A DNA stretch of 14,403 nt from Gemmatimonadota bacterium (lineage in GTDB: Bacteria; Gemmatimonadota; Gemmatimonadetes; Longimicrobiales; Gaopeijiaceae): the NCBI GenBank assembly GCA_007127575.1, contig SKZC01000414.1, forward strand, positions 1 through 14,403, read 5' to 3'. The notes under the pieces are model-generated. The model did not search any database. It saw only the letters and a list, made by a program, of their open reading frames with translations, and was not told where the DNA came from. The translations under genes were made by a program, and so were the position numbers. Each line of letters starts with the position of its first letter. The stretch's first letter is position 1. Positions 1-8,165 of this stretch are shown in pieces.

Positions 1-330
1 GGCGCCCGGGCGCTCCAGGAGCAAGACCTCCCACCAACGCTCCTGAAAGCTGCCCGTCAGGCCACCCTCTTCCACCGGATCCAACGGCCGCAAGGCAGCC
101 GCAGTGGGCACACCTCCATCCACCCACCGGAGTTCTTCGGGCTCGACCACATCCAGGAGCCGAACCAGGTCCCGAGCCCAATGGTCGCCCACCAGTGGGG
201 GGCCGGATTGAGCTTCCAAGGGAAGGGCGGGCGGGAGGAGAAGGGAGAGGAGAAGGATCGGAAACAGGAGGCCGCGCCGCCGCGACCCAGCCTTGCGATC
301 TTCGCCTCCCTCGAGGTGTCCGTCGACCAT
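1..330 (-). CDS. secreted protein of unknown function, N-terminal part (runs off left edge)
   Basis: Reading the minus strand from an ATG at 330 gives 110 open codons to the window edge with no stop, so only the N-terminus is visible. The start is well placed: AGGGAGGGAG lies about 7 nt upstream, and a GTG sits directly before the ATG as an in-frame alternative. Residues 11-20 are basic (RKAGSRRRG), 21-38 form a hydrophobic core (LLFPILLLSLLLPPALPL), and the sequence then turns polar after EAQ near residue 41. This is a typical signal peptide, so the protein is exported. The mature part begins with a stretch resembling an S-layer-homology-like or envelope-associated segment (DHWARDLVRLLD), but too little is present to assign a family. 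An outer-membrane or surface protein is one possibility, as inference only. It is divergent from the pnt operon. Confidence 0.7.
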   Translation of the reverse strand, partial: MVDGHLEGGEDRKAGSRRRGLLFPILLLSLLLPPALPLEAQSGPPLVGDHWARDLVRLLDVVEPEELRWVDGGVPTAAALRPLDPVEEGGLTGSFQERWWEVLLLERPGA

Positions 331-432
331 CACGCCGCTCCCTCCCTGAAAAAAATCCTTGCCCTCCTCGTACTACGGCCCCCATCGTGGAGCCCAAGGA
401 ACCCGGCGGGTGGTGCCATCGCACCGGACAGC

Positions 433-455
433 TTCCCCCTTAGCGATTCGGGGAA
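433..455. repeat. short inverted repeat in the divergent intergenic region
   Basis: TTCCCC at 433-438 and GGGGAA at 450-455 are perfect inverted copies separated by 11 bp. They lie midway in the 194-bp gap between the leftward secreted-protein gene and the rightward pnt operon. This spacing and position would suit an operator, but a 6-bp arm can arise by chance in GC-rich DNA. The rest of the gap (331-524) holds the two ribosome binding sites, a run of seven A at 349-355 and no gene that I can see. Confidence 0.2.
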
Positions 456-490
456 AGGCCGTCGGCCGTACGCTGGGACCCGGGGTTCCA

Positions 491-496
491 TATACT
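491..496 (+). promoter_or_regulatory. possible -10 element for the pnt operon
   Basis: TATACT at 491-496 matches the bacterial -10 consensus in five of six positions and is the most AT-rich spot close to pntAA. It would give a start of transcription near 503, just ahead of the GGAGGAGG ribosome binding site at 507-514 and the ATG at 525. No good -35 hexamer is found 16-18 bp upstream and there is no extended -10 TG, so the call is weak. Confidence 0.3.
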
Positions 497-524
497 GGCC
501 TCCCACGGAGGAGGATCGTCGCCT

Positions 525-1688
525 ATGAGGGTCGTCGTCGTCCGGGAACTCCGCAACGGGGAACGTCGGGTCGCCCTGGTCCCTTCCTCGGTGAAGGCTC
601 TCCGCGAGGCCGGATTCCAGGTGGTAGTGGAGGCCGGGGCCGGAGACGAAGCGGGATTCCCGGACTCCGCGTACGAAGCCGGAGGGGCCGACGTCGCCCC
701 CTCCAGGGAGGAGGCCCTGGAGGGGGCCGACATCCTCCTCAAGGTCGCGCCTCCCCTGGGACCCAAGGAGGGATCCACCAACGAGGTGGAGGGGCTTTCG
801 GAAGGCCTTTCCCTCCTGGGCTTTCTGGATCCCCTGGGGGCCCCCCGGCGGATCCAGTCTCTGGCCGACGCCGGGATCACGGCCTACTCCATGGAGTTGA
901 TCCCCCGCGTGACACGGGCGCAGAAGATGGACGCCCTCTCCTCCCAAGCCACTGTGGCGGGCTACCGAGCCGTCCTCCTGGGAGCCCTCCACCTCCCCCG
1001 CTTCCTCCCCATGCTCATGACGGCGGCGGGAACCATTCCTCCGGCTCGGATGCTGGTGCTGGGTGCCGGGGTGGCCGGGCTACAGGCCATCGCCACCGGG
1101 CGCCGCCTCGGGGCCTCCGTCTCCGCTTTCGACGTCCGTCCCGCCGTCAAGGAGCAAGTGGAAAGCCTGGGGGCTCGCTTTTTGGAGACCGAGGTGGATC
1201 CCGATGCGGAAGCGGAAGGAGGCTACGCCCGGGAGCTCACCGAAGCGGAGCACGAGGCGGAGCTCGAACTGGTCCACCGACACGCCCAAGCGTCGGACCT
1301 GGTGATCACGACGGCTCAGATTCCGGGCCGCCGGGCGCCCGTCCTCCTCACCCGGGAGACGGTGGACGCCATGCCTGCCGGAGCCGTGGTGGTGGATCTG
1401 GCGGCGGCTACGGGGGGCAACTGTACTGAGACCCGTCCCGACGAGGTCGTCCAGCGGGAGGGCGTCCGGATCCTGGGTCCCACGAACCTCCCGGCCGAGG
1501 TCCCCACCCACGCAAGCGAGATGTATTCCCGGAACATCTCCGCCCTCCTGCTCCACCTGGCCCCCGAAGGGGAGCTGAACGTGGATTCGGATGACGAAAT
1601 CGCCACGGGATGCCTGGTCACACAAGGGGGGGAGGTACGCCACCCCAGGGTCCAGGAAGCCCTAAACCAGGAGGGTTCGGATGGGTGA
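525..1688 (+). CDS. pntAA: NAD(P) transhydrogenase subunit alpha part 1 (NAD(H)-binding domain I)
   Basis: This is the soluble NAD(H)-binding subunit of the proton-translocating transhydrogenase, which passes hydride between NADH and NADP+ using the proton gradient across the inner membrane. The 387-aa length fits the split form. The N-terminus (MRVVVVRELRNGERRVAL) is the family start. The signature RAQKMDALSSQA is at residues 131-142. A Rossmann fold has GAGVAG at 180-185 and an acidic residue (AFDVRP, D203) at the end of the second strand, as expected for NAD rather than NADP. The C-terminal half carries LAAATGGNC (292-300). The start is supported by GGAGGAGG at 507-514. The gene overlaps pntAB by 8 bp and heads a three-gene operon. 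The single-polypeptide PntA of E. coli is split here, as in Rhodospirillum-type and Thermus-type enzymes. Confidence 0.97.
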   Translation: MRVVVVRELRNGERRVALVPSSVKALREAGFQVVVEAGAGDEAGFPDSAYEAGGADVAPSREEALEGADILLKVAPPLGPKEGSTNEVEGLSEGLSLLGFLDPLGAPRRIQSLADAGITAYSMELIPRVTRAQKMDALSSQATVAGYRAVLLGALHLPRFLPMLMTAAGTIPPARMLVLGAGVAGLQAIATGRRLGASVSAFDVRPAVKEQVESLGARFLETEVDPDAEAEGGYARELTEAEHEAELELVHRHAQASDLVITTAQIPGRRAPVLLTRETVDAMPAGAVVVDLAAATGGNCTETRPDEVVQREGVRILGPTNLPAEVPTHASEMYSRNISALLLHLAPEGELNVDSDDEIATGCLVTQGGEVRHPRVQEALNQEGSDG

Positions 1689-1959
1689 GCTCATCGTGGG
1701 CCTCTACGTCTTCGTCCTGGCCATGCTCGCCGGGTTCGAAGTCATCACCAAGGTCCCTCCCACGCTTCACACGCCCCTCATGTCCGGGGCCAACGCCATC
1801 TCCGGGATCACCCTCATCGGAGCCGTCATGATCTCCGCCAGGGCCGAGACGCCCCTCATCACGATTCTGGGAGTGGTGGCCATCGTCATGGCCACCGTGA
1901 ACGTGGTGGGCGGCTTCCTCGTCACGGATCGGATGCTCAAGATGTTCAAGCGTCGCTAG
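1681..1959 (+). CDS. pntAB: NAD(P) transhydrogenase subunit alpha part 2 (membrane)
   Basis: This 92-aa membrane protein is the alpha contribution to the proton channel (domain II). Three hydrophobic helices are visible at about residues 4-20, 36-52 and 57-80. The highly conserved motif LHTPLMSGANAISGI spans residues 29-43 and includes His30, a conserved histidine of the family at the membrane surface. A basic tail (MLKMFKRR) ends the protein on the cytoplasmic side. The ATG lies inside the end of pntAA (8-bp overlap), with AGGAGGG just upstream in the pntAA coding sequence, which implies translational coupling and fixed stoichiometry. pntB follows after 10 bp. Length and sequence are normal for the family. 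Confidence 0.96.
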   Translation: MGELIVGLYVFVLAMLAGFEVITKVPPTLHTPLMSGANAISGITLIGAVMISARAETPLITILGVVAIVMATVNVVGGFLVTDRMLKMFKRR

Positions 1960-1969
1960 GGGCCCGGCC

Positions 1970-3352
1970 ATGCCTTCCATTCTGGTGGATCTGGCGTACA
2001 TCACTTCGGCGGCGCTTTTCGTCTTCGGGCTGAAGCTTCTGGGTTCTCCGGCCACGGCGCGCCGCGGCAACGCGCTGGCCTCTACCGCCATGCTCCTGGC
2101 CGTAGTAGTCACGCTGGCCCACGAAGACATCCTGGATTGGCGCACCATCGGAGGGGGAATCCTGTTGGGCGCCATCCTGGGGGCCGCTCTCGCCCGGACG
2201 GTGGCCATGACGGCCATGCCGCAACTGGTGGGCGTCTTCAATGGTCTCGGGGGAGGCGCGTCGGCGGTGGTGGCCTCCGCTGAGTTTTTCCGCCTGGCCG
2301 GGGCGGATGCTCTCCCCGTGCCCGATGCCACCACCATCGCCCTCTCCACCCTCATCGGGACGGTGACCTTCTCCGGAAGCGCGGTGGCATTCGGGAAGCT
2401 TCAGGGCCTGGTTTCCGGAAGCCCCATCACCTTCCCCTTCCAGAACGCCTTCAACCTCCTCCTTTTCGTCTCCCTGTTGGGCTTGGCGGGGTACTTGGCC
2501 ACAGGAGCCTCCCACCCCGGCGCCTACCTTCTCCTGGCGGGGCTCGCGTTCCTCCTGGGGATCCTTCTGGTCATCCCCATCGGTGGCGCGGACATGCCGG
2601 TGGTCATCTCCCTCCTGAACTCGTACTCGGGCTTGGCGGCCTCGGCAGCAGGATTTGTCCTGGGCAACTACATCCTCATCATCAGCGGCGCGTTGGTGGG
2701 AGCCGCCGGACTCATCCTCACCCAACTCATGTGCAAGGCCATGAACCGCTCCCTGGCCAATGTGGCCTTCGGAGCCTTTGGGACCGCTGCGGCGGTGGGC
2801 CCCGGGGAAGACCAGGACCGACCGGTTCGGAGCGTAGGTGCCGAAGAGACAGCCATGTTGCTGGGGTATTCCGGATCCGTGGTCTTCGTGCCCGGATACG
2901 GCCTGGCGGTGGCCCAGGCGCAGCACGAGGTCCGACGTCTCATGGACCTTCTGGAAGCTCGCGGGATCCAGGTCCGTTTTGCCATCCACCCGGTGGCGGG
3001 ACGCATGCCGGGACACATGAACGTGCTTCTGGCCGAGGCGGATGTGCCGTACGACCGGCTCTTCGACCTGGAGGACATCAACCCGGACTTCGACCGAACC
3101 GACGTGGTGATGGTGGTGGGTGCCAACGACGTGGTGAACCCAGCCGCCCGGGACCCCGGAAGTGCCATCGCGGGCATGCCCATCCTGGACGTGGACCGGG
3201 CCCGCAACGTGGTGGTGGTGAAGAGGAGCCTCAGCCCGGGGTTCGCCGGGATCGACAACGACCTCTTCTACATGGAGAAGACCATGATGTTCTTCGGCGA
3301 CGCGAAGGAAGCACTGGGGGATCTGGTGAAGGAGCTCAGGGAGCTGGATTGA
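1970..3352 (+). CDS. pntB: NAD(P) transhydrogenase subunit beta (membrane plus NADP(H)-binding domain III)
   Basis: The 460-aa length is close to the usual 460-465. Residues 1-265 are a run of about eight to nine membrane helices with IPIGGADMPVVISLLNSYSG (203-220), the conserved core around the channel asparagine (N217). Residues 285-460 form the NADP(H)-binding domain. It has PGYGLAVAQAQ at 308-318, HPVAGRMPGHMNVLLAEA at 340-357, GANDVVNPAA at 384-393, and VKRSLSPGFAG at 417-427, where KRS is the expected 2'-phosphate contact. In the membrane region, MPQLVGVFNGLGGGAS (83-98) has Asn91 where the E. coli enzyme has the proton-channel histidine His91. This is a known kind of natural variation, but worth noting. 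The gene ends the pnt operon and is convergent with the 208-aa gene that follows. Confidence 0.97.
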   Translation: MPSILVDLAYITSAALFVFGLKLLGSPATARRGNALASTAMLLAVVVTLAHEDILDWRTIGGGILLGAILGAALARTVAMTAMPQLVGVFNGLGGGASAVVASAEFFRLAGADALPVPDATTIALSTLIGTVTFSGSAVAFGKLQGLVSGSPITFPFQNAFNLLLFVSLLGLAGYLATGASHPGAYLLLAGLAFLLGILLVIPIGGADMPVVISLLNSYSGLAASAAGFVLGNYILIISGALVGAAGLILTQLMCKAMNRSLANVAFGAFGTAAAVGPGEDQDRPVRSVGAEETAMLLGYSGSVVFVPGYGLAVAQAQHEVRRLMDLLEARGIQVRFAIHPVAGRMPGHMNVLLAEADVPYDRLFDLEDINPDFDRTDVVMVVGANDVVNPAARDPGSAIAGMPILDVDRARNVVVVKRSLSPGFAGIDNDLFYMEKTMMFFGDAKEALGDLVKELRELD

Positions 3353-3433
3353 GGCCGAGCGCTCCCGGTTCCCCACCCGCCCGGTGAGTCTCGAGCCACC
3401 CTCGGTGCGCAAAGGCACCTCTGACTCGGGGCA

Positions 3434-4060
3434 CTAAATCAGGGGACCCAACTTCTCCAACTCGTTGTGGATCATCTCCACCTGGTCCCGAACCCCCTCC
3501 ACCACCTCCGGGGTGGGCCTTTCCGAAACCCCGCCCCCCTGAAAGAGGGCGAAGAAGAGGGAATCCGTGTGGCCCACGCTGGCGTGGGTCACACCCTGGT
3601 CCACGACCCGGTTCAAAGCGAGGAGCTCCCTCAGATCCAGGGATCGTCCAGGGCCCCCGGGAGGGTCGTGATAGATCTGGCGGATCAGAACCTCCCGGAA
3701 GACCTGGAATTCCTCAATGGCTTCCCCCGACGCCAGGCCCCGGAGAGCGCCGGTGTTTCCGTAGAGCTCGGCCGTCTGGGTCCAGAGCGGCTCCACCTGC
3801 TCTTTGAGGGGCCCCATGAGACCGGGAAGGAGACGGGTGAAGAGCCCCACGAATGCCGCGACTACATCTTCCAGCTCCTCGGCTCCGGCACCTCCGCCCC
3901 GGGAGTGAAGCTCGGAAAGCCAGCGCTCGCCGATCTCGTCCGACCGGTCCTCCAACCACCGAGCCAGCTCGAGAGGATCCACCGTCGAACCACGGGAGGC
4001 CTCGGGCCTCCGGGCCCCCGAGCCCCTACTTTCTCTGCTTCCGATGGTGGGGTTGGGCAT
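3434..4060 (-). CDS. RsbRD N-terminal-like helical protein, function unknown
   Basis: This is a 208-aa soluble protein with no signal peptide or membrane segment. After a poorly ordered, basic N-terminus (1-26) the rest reads as continuous amphipathic helices. The stretch WTQTAELYGNTGALRGLASG (93-112), followed by an EEFQVFREVLIRQIY segment and then LALNRVVDQGVTHASVGHTD (147-166), resembles the RsbRD N-terminal domain (RsbT co-antagonist type) found at the front of some sensor kinases and stressosome proteins. That assignment is pattern recognition only. There is no kinase, STAS or output domain. It lies 55 bp downstream of the giant sensor kinase on the same strand, so co-transcription is likely and a role as an accessory sensor or partner of that kinase is possible. 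The ATG at 4060 has no clear ribosome binding site. An in-frame GTG exists at codon 27, without a better one. Confidence 0.75.
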   Translation of the reverse strand: MPNPTIGSRESRGSGARRPEASRGSTVDPLELARWLEDRSDEIGERWLSELHSRGGGAGAEELEDVVAAFVGLFTRLLPGLMGPLKEQVEPLWTQTAELYGNTGALRGLASGEAIEEFQVFREVLIRQIYHDPPGGPGRSLDLRELLALNRVVDQGVTHASVGHTDSLFFALFQGGGVSERPTPEVVEGVRDQVEMIHNELEKLGPLI

Positions 4061-4115
4061 GAACTCGACGTGCGAGGAACGAACGGCTCCAAAACGAAGC
4101 CACAGCCTTTGAAAT

Positions 4116-7100
4116 CTACGATTTTTCCTCTTGCTCGCCAGTCCCTTCCAGGCCGTCCACCCAGGGTACCAGGCGAAGCCTCACAGTGGTCCCCGCTCCC
4201 CATTCACTTTCCACTTCCACCTCCCCGCCCCAGGACTCCACGAGTCTTCTCACGATAGCAAGACCCAGGCCCGTCCCGGAGGATCGGGTGGAGAAGTGGG
4301 GCTCGAACACCCGGGGGAGTGCGTCCGGTGGAATTCCCACTCCGTCGTCGGCCACGGTCACCTCCACCTCCCGGGGCCCCGTCCGAGCCTGAATCCGAAC
4401 CTCGCCACCGTTGGAAATGGCCGCACGGGAGTTCTCCAACAAGTTCACGAGGACCTCCTTGAACTCACCCTCCCGGGCCCGGACCGGCGTCGGCTCTCCA
4501 TCCTTCCGGAAGCTGAAGTCGATTTCACCGTCCCCAGCCGAGTACAGAGTGAGGACGTCCCGGACCACCGCGTCGACCCCAACGGGCTCCAGTGGAAGCT
4601 CCCCCGCCGCACCGGGTGCCGCGAAACGAGAGAATCCGCTGGCCACCGAAGCCAGACGATCGATCTCTCCCAGGATGGCTTCGGCGTTCCTTTCCAGAAT
4701 CTGGGTATAGTCCGGATGCCGATCCCGCCAGGCTCGCCGGATGTGTTGCACCCCCAGCTTGATGGGCGTCAGCGGGTTCTTCACCTCATGGGCGACCTGA
4801 CGAGCCATCTCCCCCCATGCCAGGATCCGCTCGCTTCGGAGCTCATCGGTGACGTCCTCCAAGCTCACCACGGCGCCGCCTCGCGGGCCTCTCCCGGAGA
4901 TGCGACGAGCCCGCACGCGAATCCGCCGCCCGGACAGGTGCAACTCCTGACTCTCCTCCTCCAGCTCCTCCCGGAAGTACCGCTGAAGCCACTGGAAGAA
5001 AGCGCCGGCCTCCAGTTCCCCGTCCACCTCCGAAAGGCCGGTCCCCGCCGGTAGCTCCACCCCCAACAGACGCTCGGCCATGGGATTGGCCAGAACCACC
5101 CGTGCGTCGGCGTCCAGAGCCAGGACCCCGGTGGCCACCTCCTCTACGATGGCCCGACTCCTCCGAGTGGAACGTACCAGCGCCTTCCGCGCCCGCCTCA
5201 AACGTCTCACCATGCGGTTGAAGGCGGTGAAGACGGCCCCGAACTCGTCCTTCCGATCCTCTGGGAGATGAACCCCCAGGTTGCCGGCCCCCACGCGCTC
5301 GGACGCGACCTGCAGTGTCTGGATCGGACGGGACAAAGCCCGACCCACCACCAGCGACAAGAGAACGGAGAGGGCCGCGCCCAGGACCAGCGCGAAGCCC
5401 AGAAGATGGGTTACCTCGCGCTGACGCAGGGCGGTGGCTCCCACTTCCACCGGAGCCGGTGCAGCCAGGACCTGCTCCCCTGCCACCCTCCTGTAGGCCA
5501 TCACATAGTCCCACCCTCCCAACGACGCGGGAAGGGTGACCATCAACTCCTCCCGTTGCTCCATCAATCGATGGACGTCCCGAGGAAGCCACCCCGGATA
5601 AAGGCCCAGTTCGGCCAGTGCAGGGAGGGAAGCCTCAACGAGCTCACCTCGGTCATAGAGAAGCAAATCCGCCCCCACTCGACCGGCCAACTCCTCCACC
5701 TCACCACCGAATTCCACGAAGCCTCCGGAGGCGTCCTCCACCGCGCGCTCCGCCAACACCTCCGCTGTCCGGATCGCTGCGCCATGGAGCGTCTGATACG
5801 CCATGGTCCCGAACACCGCTGTGGGAAGCAGGAAGAATCCGAAGAGGGCCAATGTCACCCGAGTCTGGAACGAAGCGGTGAGAGCCCGCCAGCGTCCACG
5901 ACTCCGGGGCTGCCGCCCTCCGATCCAACGGCCCGCGAACCAGAGGGAGAGAAGGACGGCGAGAAGGAGGAGGGTGATGAGCGTACCCCGGGCCACCACC
6001 ACCAACGTCCCGGGGAGATCCACCAGATAGTGGGCATGATACACCTGGTCGGGATATGCCAGGTAGAGCTCGGCTTGCCAGCCATCTTCCGTAGCGATCC
6101 ACCTCATCTCCCCCGTCTCGCCGGGAGCCTCACCGGGAAGGAGAGGGATCAGGACCAGGCTCTCCCGGCCCGTCCGGTCCGGCCCCAGGAGCGGGCCCAA
6201 CGGAGAGACGGGCGCCACATGGCGCCGCGGGGGTACCACGGCGGTGATCCGCTCGCCTCCATCCAGTGAGACCACGGCCATATAGTGGGCGTTGGCGAGA
6301 TCGAACCTCCGAATGGCCGTTCCCTGGGCGGCGTCCGCCTCTTCCACCAGATCTGCGGGGATGGTCGGGCGCTCCCCCGGGGCGCCCAGCCGGAGTTCCT
6401 CCACAGGCATCCCCCGGTCGCTCCAATGAGTAAGCCAGATGGGATAGCCTTCCCACGCCAGACCGCTTCGCACCCAGGCCCCATAGAGCACCTCCACGGG
6501 AGCACGCCCCGACGAAAGAAGAACCCCGGCCTCCTCACCGAGCCTATGGAGCAGGAACTCCATGTATGGGTCCACCTGGGTCCCCAGCCGCTCCACCTGG
6601 CCCTCGGCCAACGCCATGCGGGCCGTGACCCGGTCTCCGAAGGCGAACGGGAGGGCCAGTCCCACACCCAGCACGACGGCGGCGACCCACCGCATTCCCG
6701 CCGCCGGCAGGTCGTCTCCTCCCGGTAGGGTCCGGGAGAAGAGCCAGAGGGGAAGGGCCCAGAGCCCCACGAACCAGAGTGGGATTTCCGGCCCCTGTCG
6801 GACCCACAGGGAGAGGAGGACGGATAGGACGGATACCACGACAACGACACCCAGGAAGAGCCACGGCCTTGGGGCCCGAACGTAATCCGCTCCGGGACCG
6901 AGCCCCACAGCCGCCGCCAGCGAAAGAAAGAGACCCATCCCCATGGCATATCCGGTCCACTCCAGATCTCCGCCGGCCAAAAGACCTGTGGCGGCCCCGT
7001 TCCGGAACAGCCAGACGATGACCCCGGCGACCACGAGGGCTCCGCCCATGGCCCACACCGATTGCCAACGCTGGGAGCGGGGTGGGCGGAGGAAGCCCAC

Positions 7101-8165
7101 CAACATGGCCCCCACCGCGCCCAGAACCAGAAGTCGGCCCAGGGTGAGCTCCAAGGGTCCCGGGAGGAGAAAGTCCGCAGGGGAGAAGAGAGCGGGAAAC
7201 CCCAGGAGGGTTCCCAGGGGAAGCAACGACACGAAGGCAAGAAGGACGAAGGCGGCGGGCGCACGTCCCACCCGTCGGAACCTGGCTCCACGGGCCAGGA
7301 GGAGCCACGCCAACAACCCCAACACGGCTACGCCCCCACCCCAACGGGCTACCAGGCCGTCCCGATCCTCCGCCTGGGTGAACGGCGCAAGAGCGACGCT
7401 GAAGAGGGTCTCCCCGTCCCAACGGAGATCCCACACGCTGGCCCCCTCGACCCGCTCCGCGCTGGAAATGTGCACCGTCGCCCCGGTTTGGGCCTGGAAC
7501 GCCGAAGCCAAGTCCACTTCACCCGAATCCATCGTCGGGGGAAGCTCGGCCCGGAGGAGTCGGGCAGCCAATACGGCCCCCTCGCCCTCGGGAAGGGGAG
7601 CCGTAAAGTAGAGGTATCCAAGGAGCGGTCGTTCCGCGTAGGCGTATCGAGTCTCCCCGCGGCGCACCTCGGCAGGGATTCGACCGTGGTGCGAACCGTC
7701 CCATGCCCTCAGCTCCCCGTCAGGGCCAAAGACGGCCAGCGCATCCATCCGACCTTCGTCCCGCACCCGGGCCAGGTCCGGTCCTTCAGGAGGGGTGCCG
7801 CCACCCATCTCCCAGAGCTCCAGCACTCGCTCCACCGTCTCGTCTCCCCGACGGATGGTCCGGTCCAAAGCCTCATCCAGCGCCGACTGTACCTGAGCCT
7901 CTCTCTGCTCCCGGATTTCCTCCCAATCCGTGGCCACCCGGCGAACCTCCCGGTCCCCGATGAATCCGGCGACGATGGCCAATACAAGAGCCACCACACC
8001 GAAGGCTCCCGGCGTTTGCCTCAGGCGAGGAGAGTAGAGGGCGAGAAAGACGCCGGCCGCAGAGAGCGCGAGGAAAGCGGGGTGGAGCCACCGGATCCAC
8101 GCGGCCAGGGCCAGAAGGGCACCCCAGGCACCCACAGTCCAGAACCTCTCGGCAGAAGCACTCAC
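4116..8165 (-). CDS. giant 14-helix sensor histidine kinase, NtrY-like core
   Basis: This 1349-aa inner-membrane histidine kinase autophosphorylates and passes phosphate to a response regulator that is not in the window. The C-terminus is complete. It has a HAMP linker (~939-998), a PAS-like domain (~1003-1108), a HisKA domain with ARQVAHEVKNPLTPIK (H1126 the phospho-acceptor), and an ATPase domain with the N box (NLLEN, 1241-1245), DDGVGIP (1273-1279), FEPHFST (1287-1293) and GTGLGLAI (1297-1304). HEVKNPLTPIKL is typical of NtrY-type kinases. The N-terminal 940 residues carry about 14 hydrophobic helices and three large presumed extracytoplasmic modules (~71-272, ~510-717, ~790-915). Arginine-rich loops (291-302, 360-367, 745-768) all fall on the cytoplasmic side in this model. 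The start is uncertain: GTG at 8165 lacks a good ribosome binding site, while GTG at codon 11 (8135) has GAGAGG about 9 nt upstream. Confidence 0.93.
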   Translation of the reverse strand: MSASAERFWTVGAWGALLALAAWIRWLHPAFLALSAAGVFLALYSPRLRQTPGAFGVVALVLAIVAGFIGDREVRRVATDWEEIREQREAQVQSALDEALDRTIRRGDETVERVLELWEMGGGTPPEGPDLARVRDEGRMDALAVFGPDGELRAWDGSHHGRIPAEVRRGETRYAYAERPLLGYLYFTAPLPEGEGAVLAARLLRAELPPTMDSGEVDLASAFQAQTGATVHISSAERVEGASVWDLRWDGETLFSVALAPFTQAEDRDGLVARWGGGVAVLGLLAWLLLARGARFRRVGRAPAAFVLLAFVSLLPLGTLLGFPALFSPADFLLPGPLELTLGRLLVLGAVGAMLVGFLRPPRSQRWQSVWAMGGALVVAGVIVWLFRNGAATGLLAGGDLEWTGYAMGMGLFLSLAAAVGLGPGADYVRAPRPWLFLGVVVVVSVLSVLLSLWVRQGPEIPLWFVGLWALPLWLFSRTLPGGDDLPAAGMRWVAAVVLGVGLALPFAFGDRVTARMALAEGQVERLGTQVDPYMEFLLHRLGEEAGVLLSSGRAPVEVLYGAWVRSGLAWEGYPIWLTHWSDRGMPVEELRLGAPGERPTIPADLVEEADAAQGTAIRRFDLANAHYMAVVSLDGGERITAVVPPRRHVAPVSPLGPLLGPDRTGRESLVLIPLLPGEAPGETGEMRWIATEDGWQAELYLAYPDQVYHAHYLVDLPGTLVVVARGTLITLLLLAVLLSLWFAGRWIGGRQPRSRGRWRALTASFQTRVTLALFGFFLLPTAVFGTMAYQTLHGAAIRTAEVLAERAVEDASGGFVEFGGEVEELAGRVGADLLLYDRGELVEASLPALAELGLYPGWLPRDVHRLMEQREELMVTLPASLGGWDYVMAYRRVAGEQVLAAPAPVEVGATALRQREVTHLLGFALVLGAALSVLLSLVVGRALSRPIQTLQVASERVGAGNLGVHLPEDRKDEFGAVFTAFNRMVRRLRRARKALVRSTRRSRAIVEEVATGVLALDADARVVLANPMAERLLGVELPAGTGLSEVDGELEAGAFFQWLQRYFREELEEESQELHLSGRRIRVRARRISGRGPRGGAVVSLEDVTDELRSERILAWGEMARQVAHEVKNPLTPIKLGVQHIRRAWRDRHPDYTQILERNAEAILGEIDRLASVASGFSRFAAPGAAGELPLEPVGVDAVVRDVLTLYSAGDGEIDFSFRKDGEPTPVRAREGEFKEVLVNLLENSRAAISNGGEVRIQARTGPREVEVTVADDGVGIPPDALPRVFEPHFSTRSSGTGLGLAIVRRLVESWGGEVEVESEWGAGTTVRLRLVPWVDGLEGTGEQEEKS

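Noticed and set aside
271..330. Twin-arginine (Tat) export signal in the leftmost protein, suggested by SRRRGLLF
   Set aside because: The hydrophobic core is long and strongly apolar and the conserved Phe-Leu-Lys spacing of a Tat motif is missing; an ordinary Sec signal fits better.
1946..3418. A 490-codon open frame on the minus strand opposite pntB, with a His-rich stretch
   Set aside because: It is a mirror of the strongly conserved pntB frame; in GC-rich DNA the opposite strand stays open easily, and its composition (runs of H, G, E, Q) is not protein-like.
3404..3419. GGTGC-GCAAAG-GCACC hairpin between the convergent pntB and 208-aa genes
   Set aside because: Only five base pairs and no T run on either strand, so it is too weak to call a terminator.
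6149..7291. A 380-codon minus-strand frame and several long plus-strand frames inside the sensor kinase gene
   Set aside because: They are shadows of the kinase in other frames, rich in Ser, Pro, Gly, Trp and Arg, with no recognisable domain, while the kinase frame carries continuous motifs.
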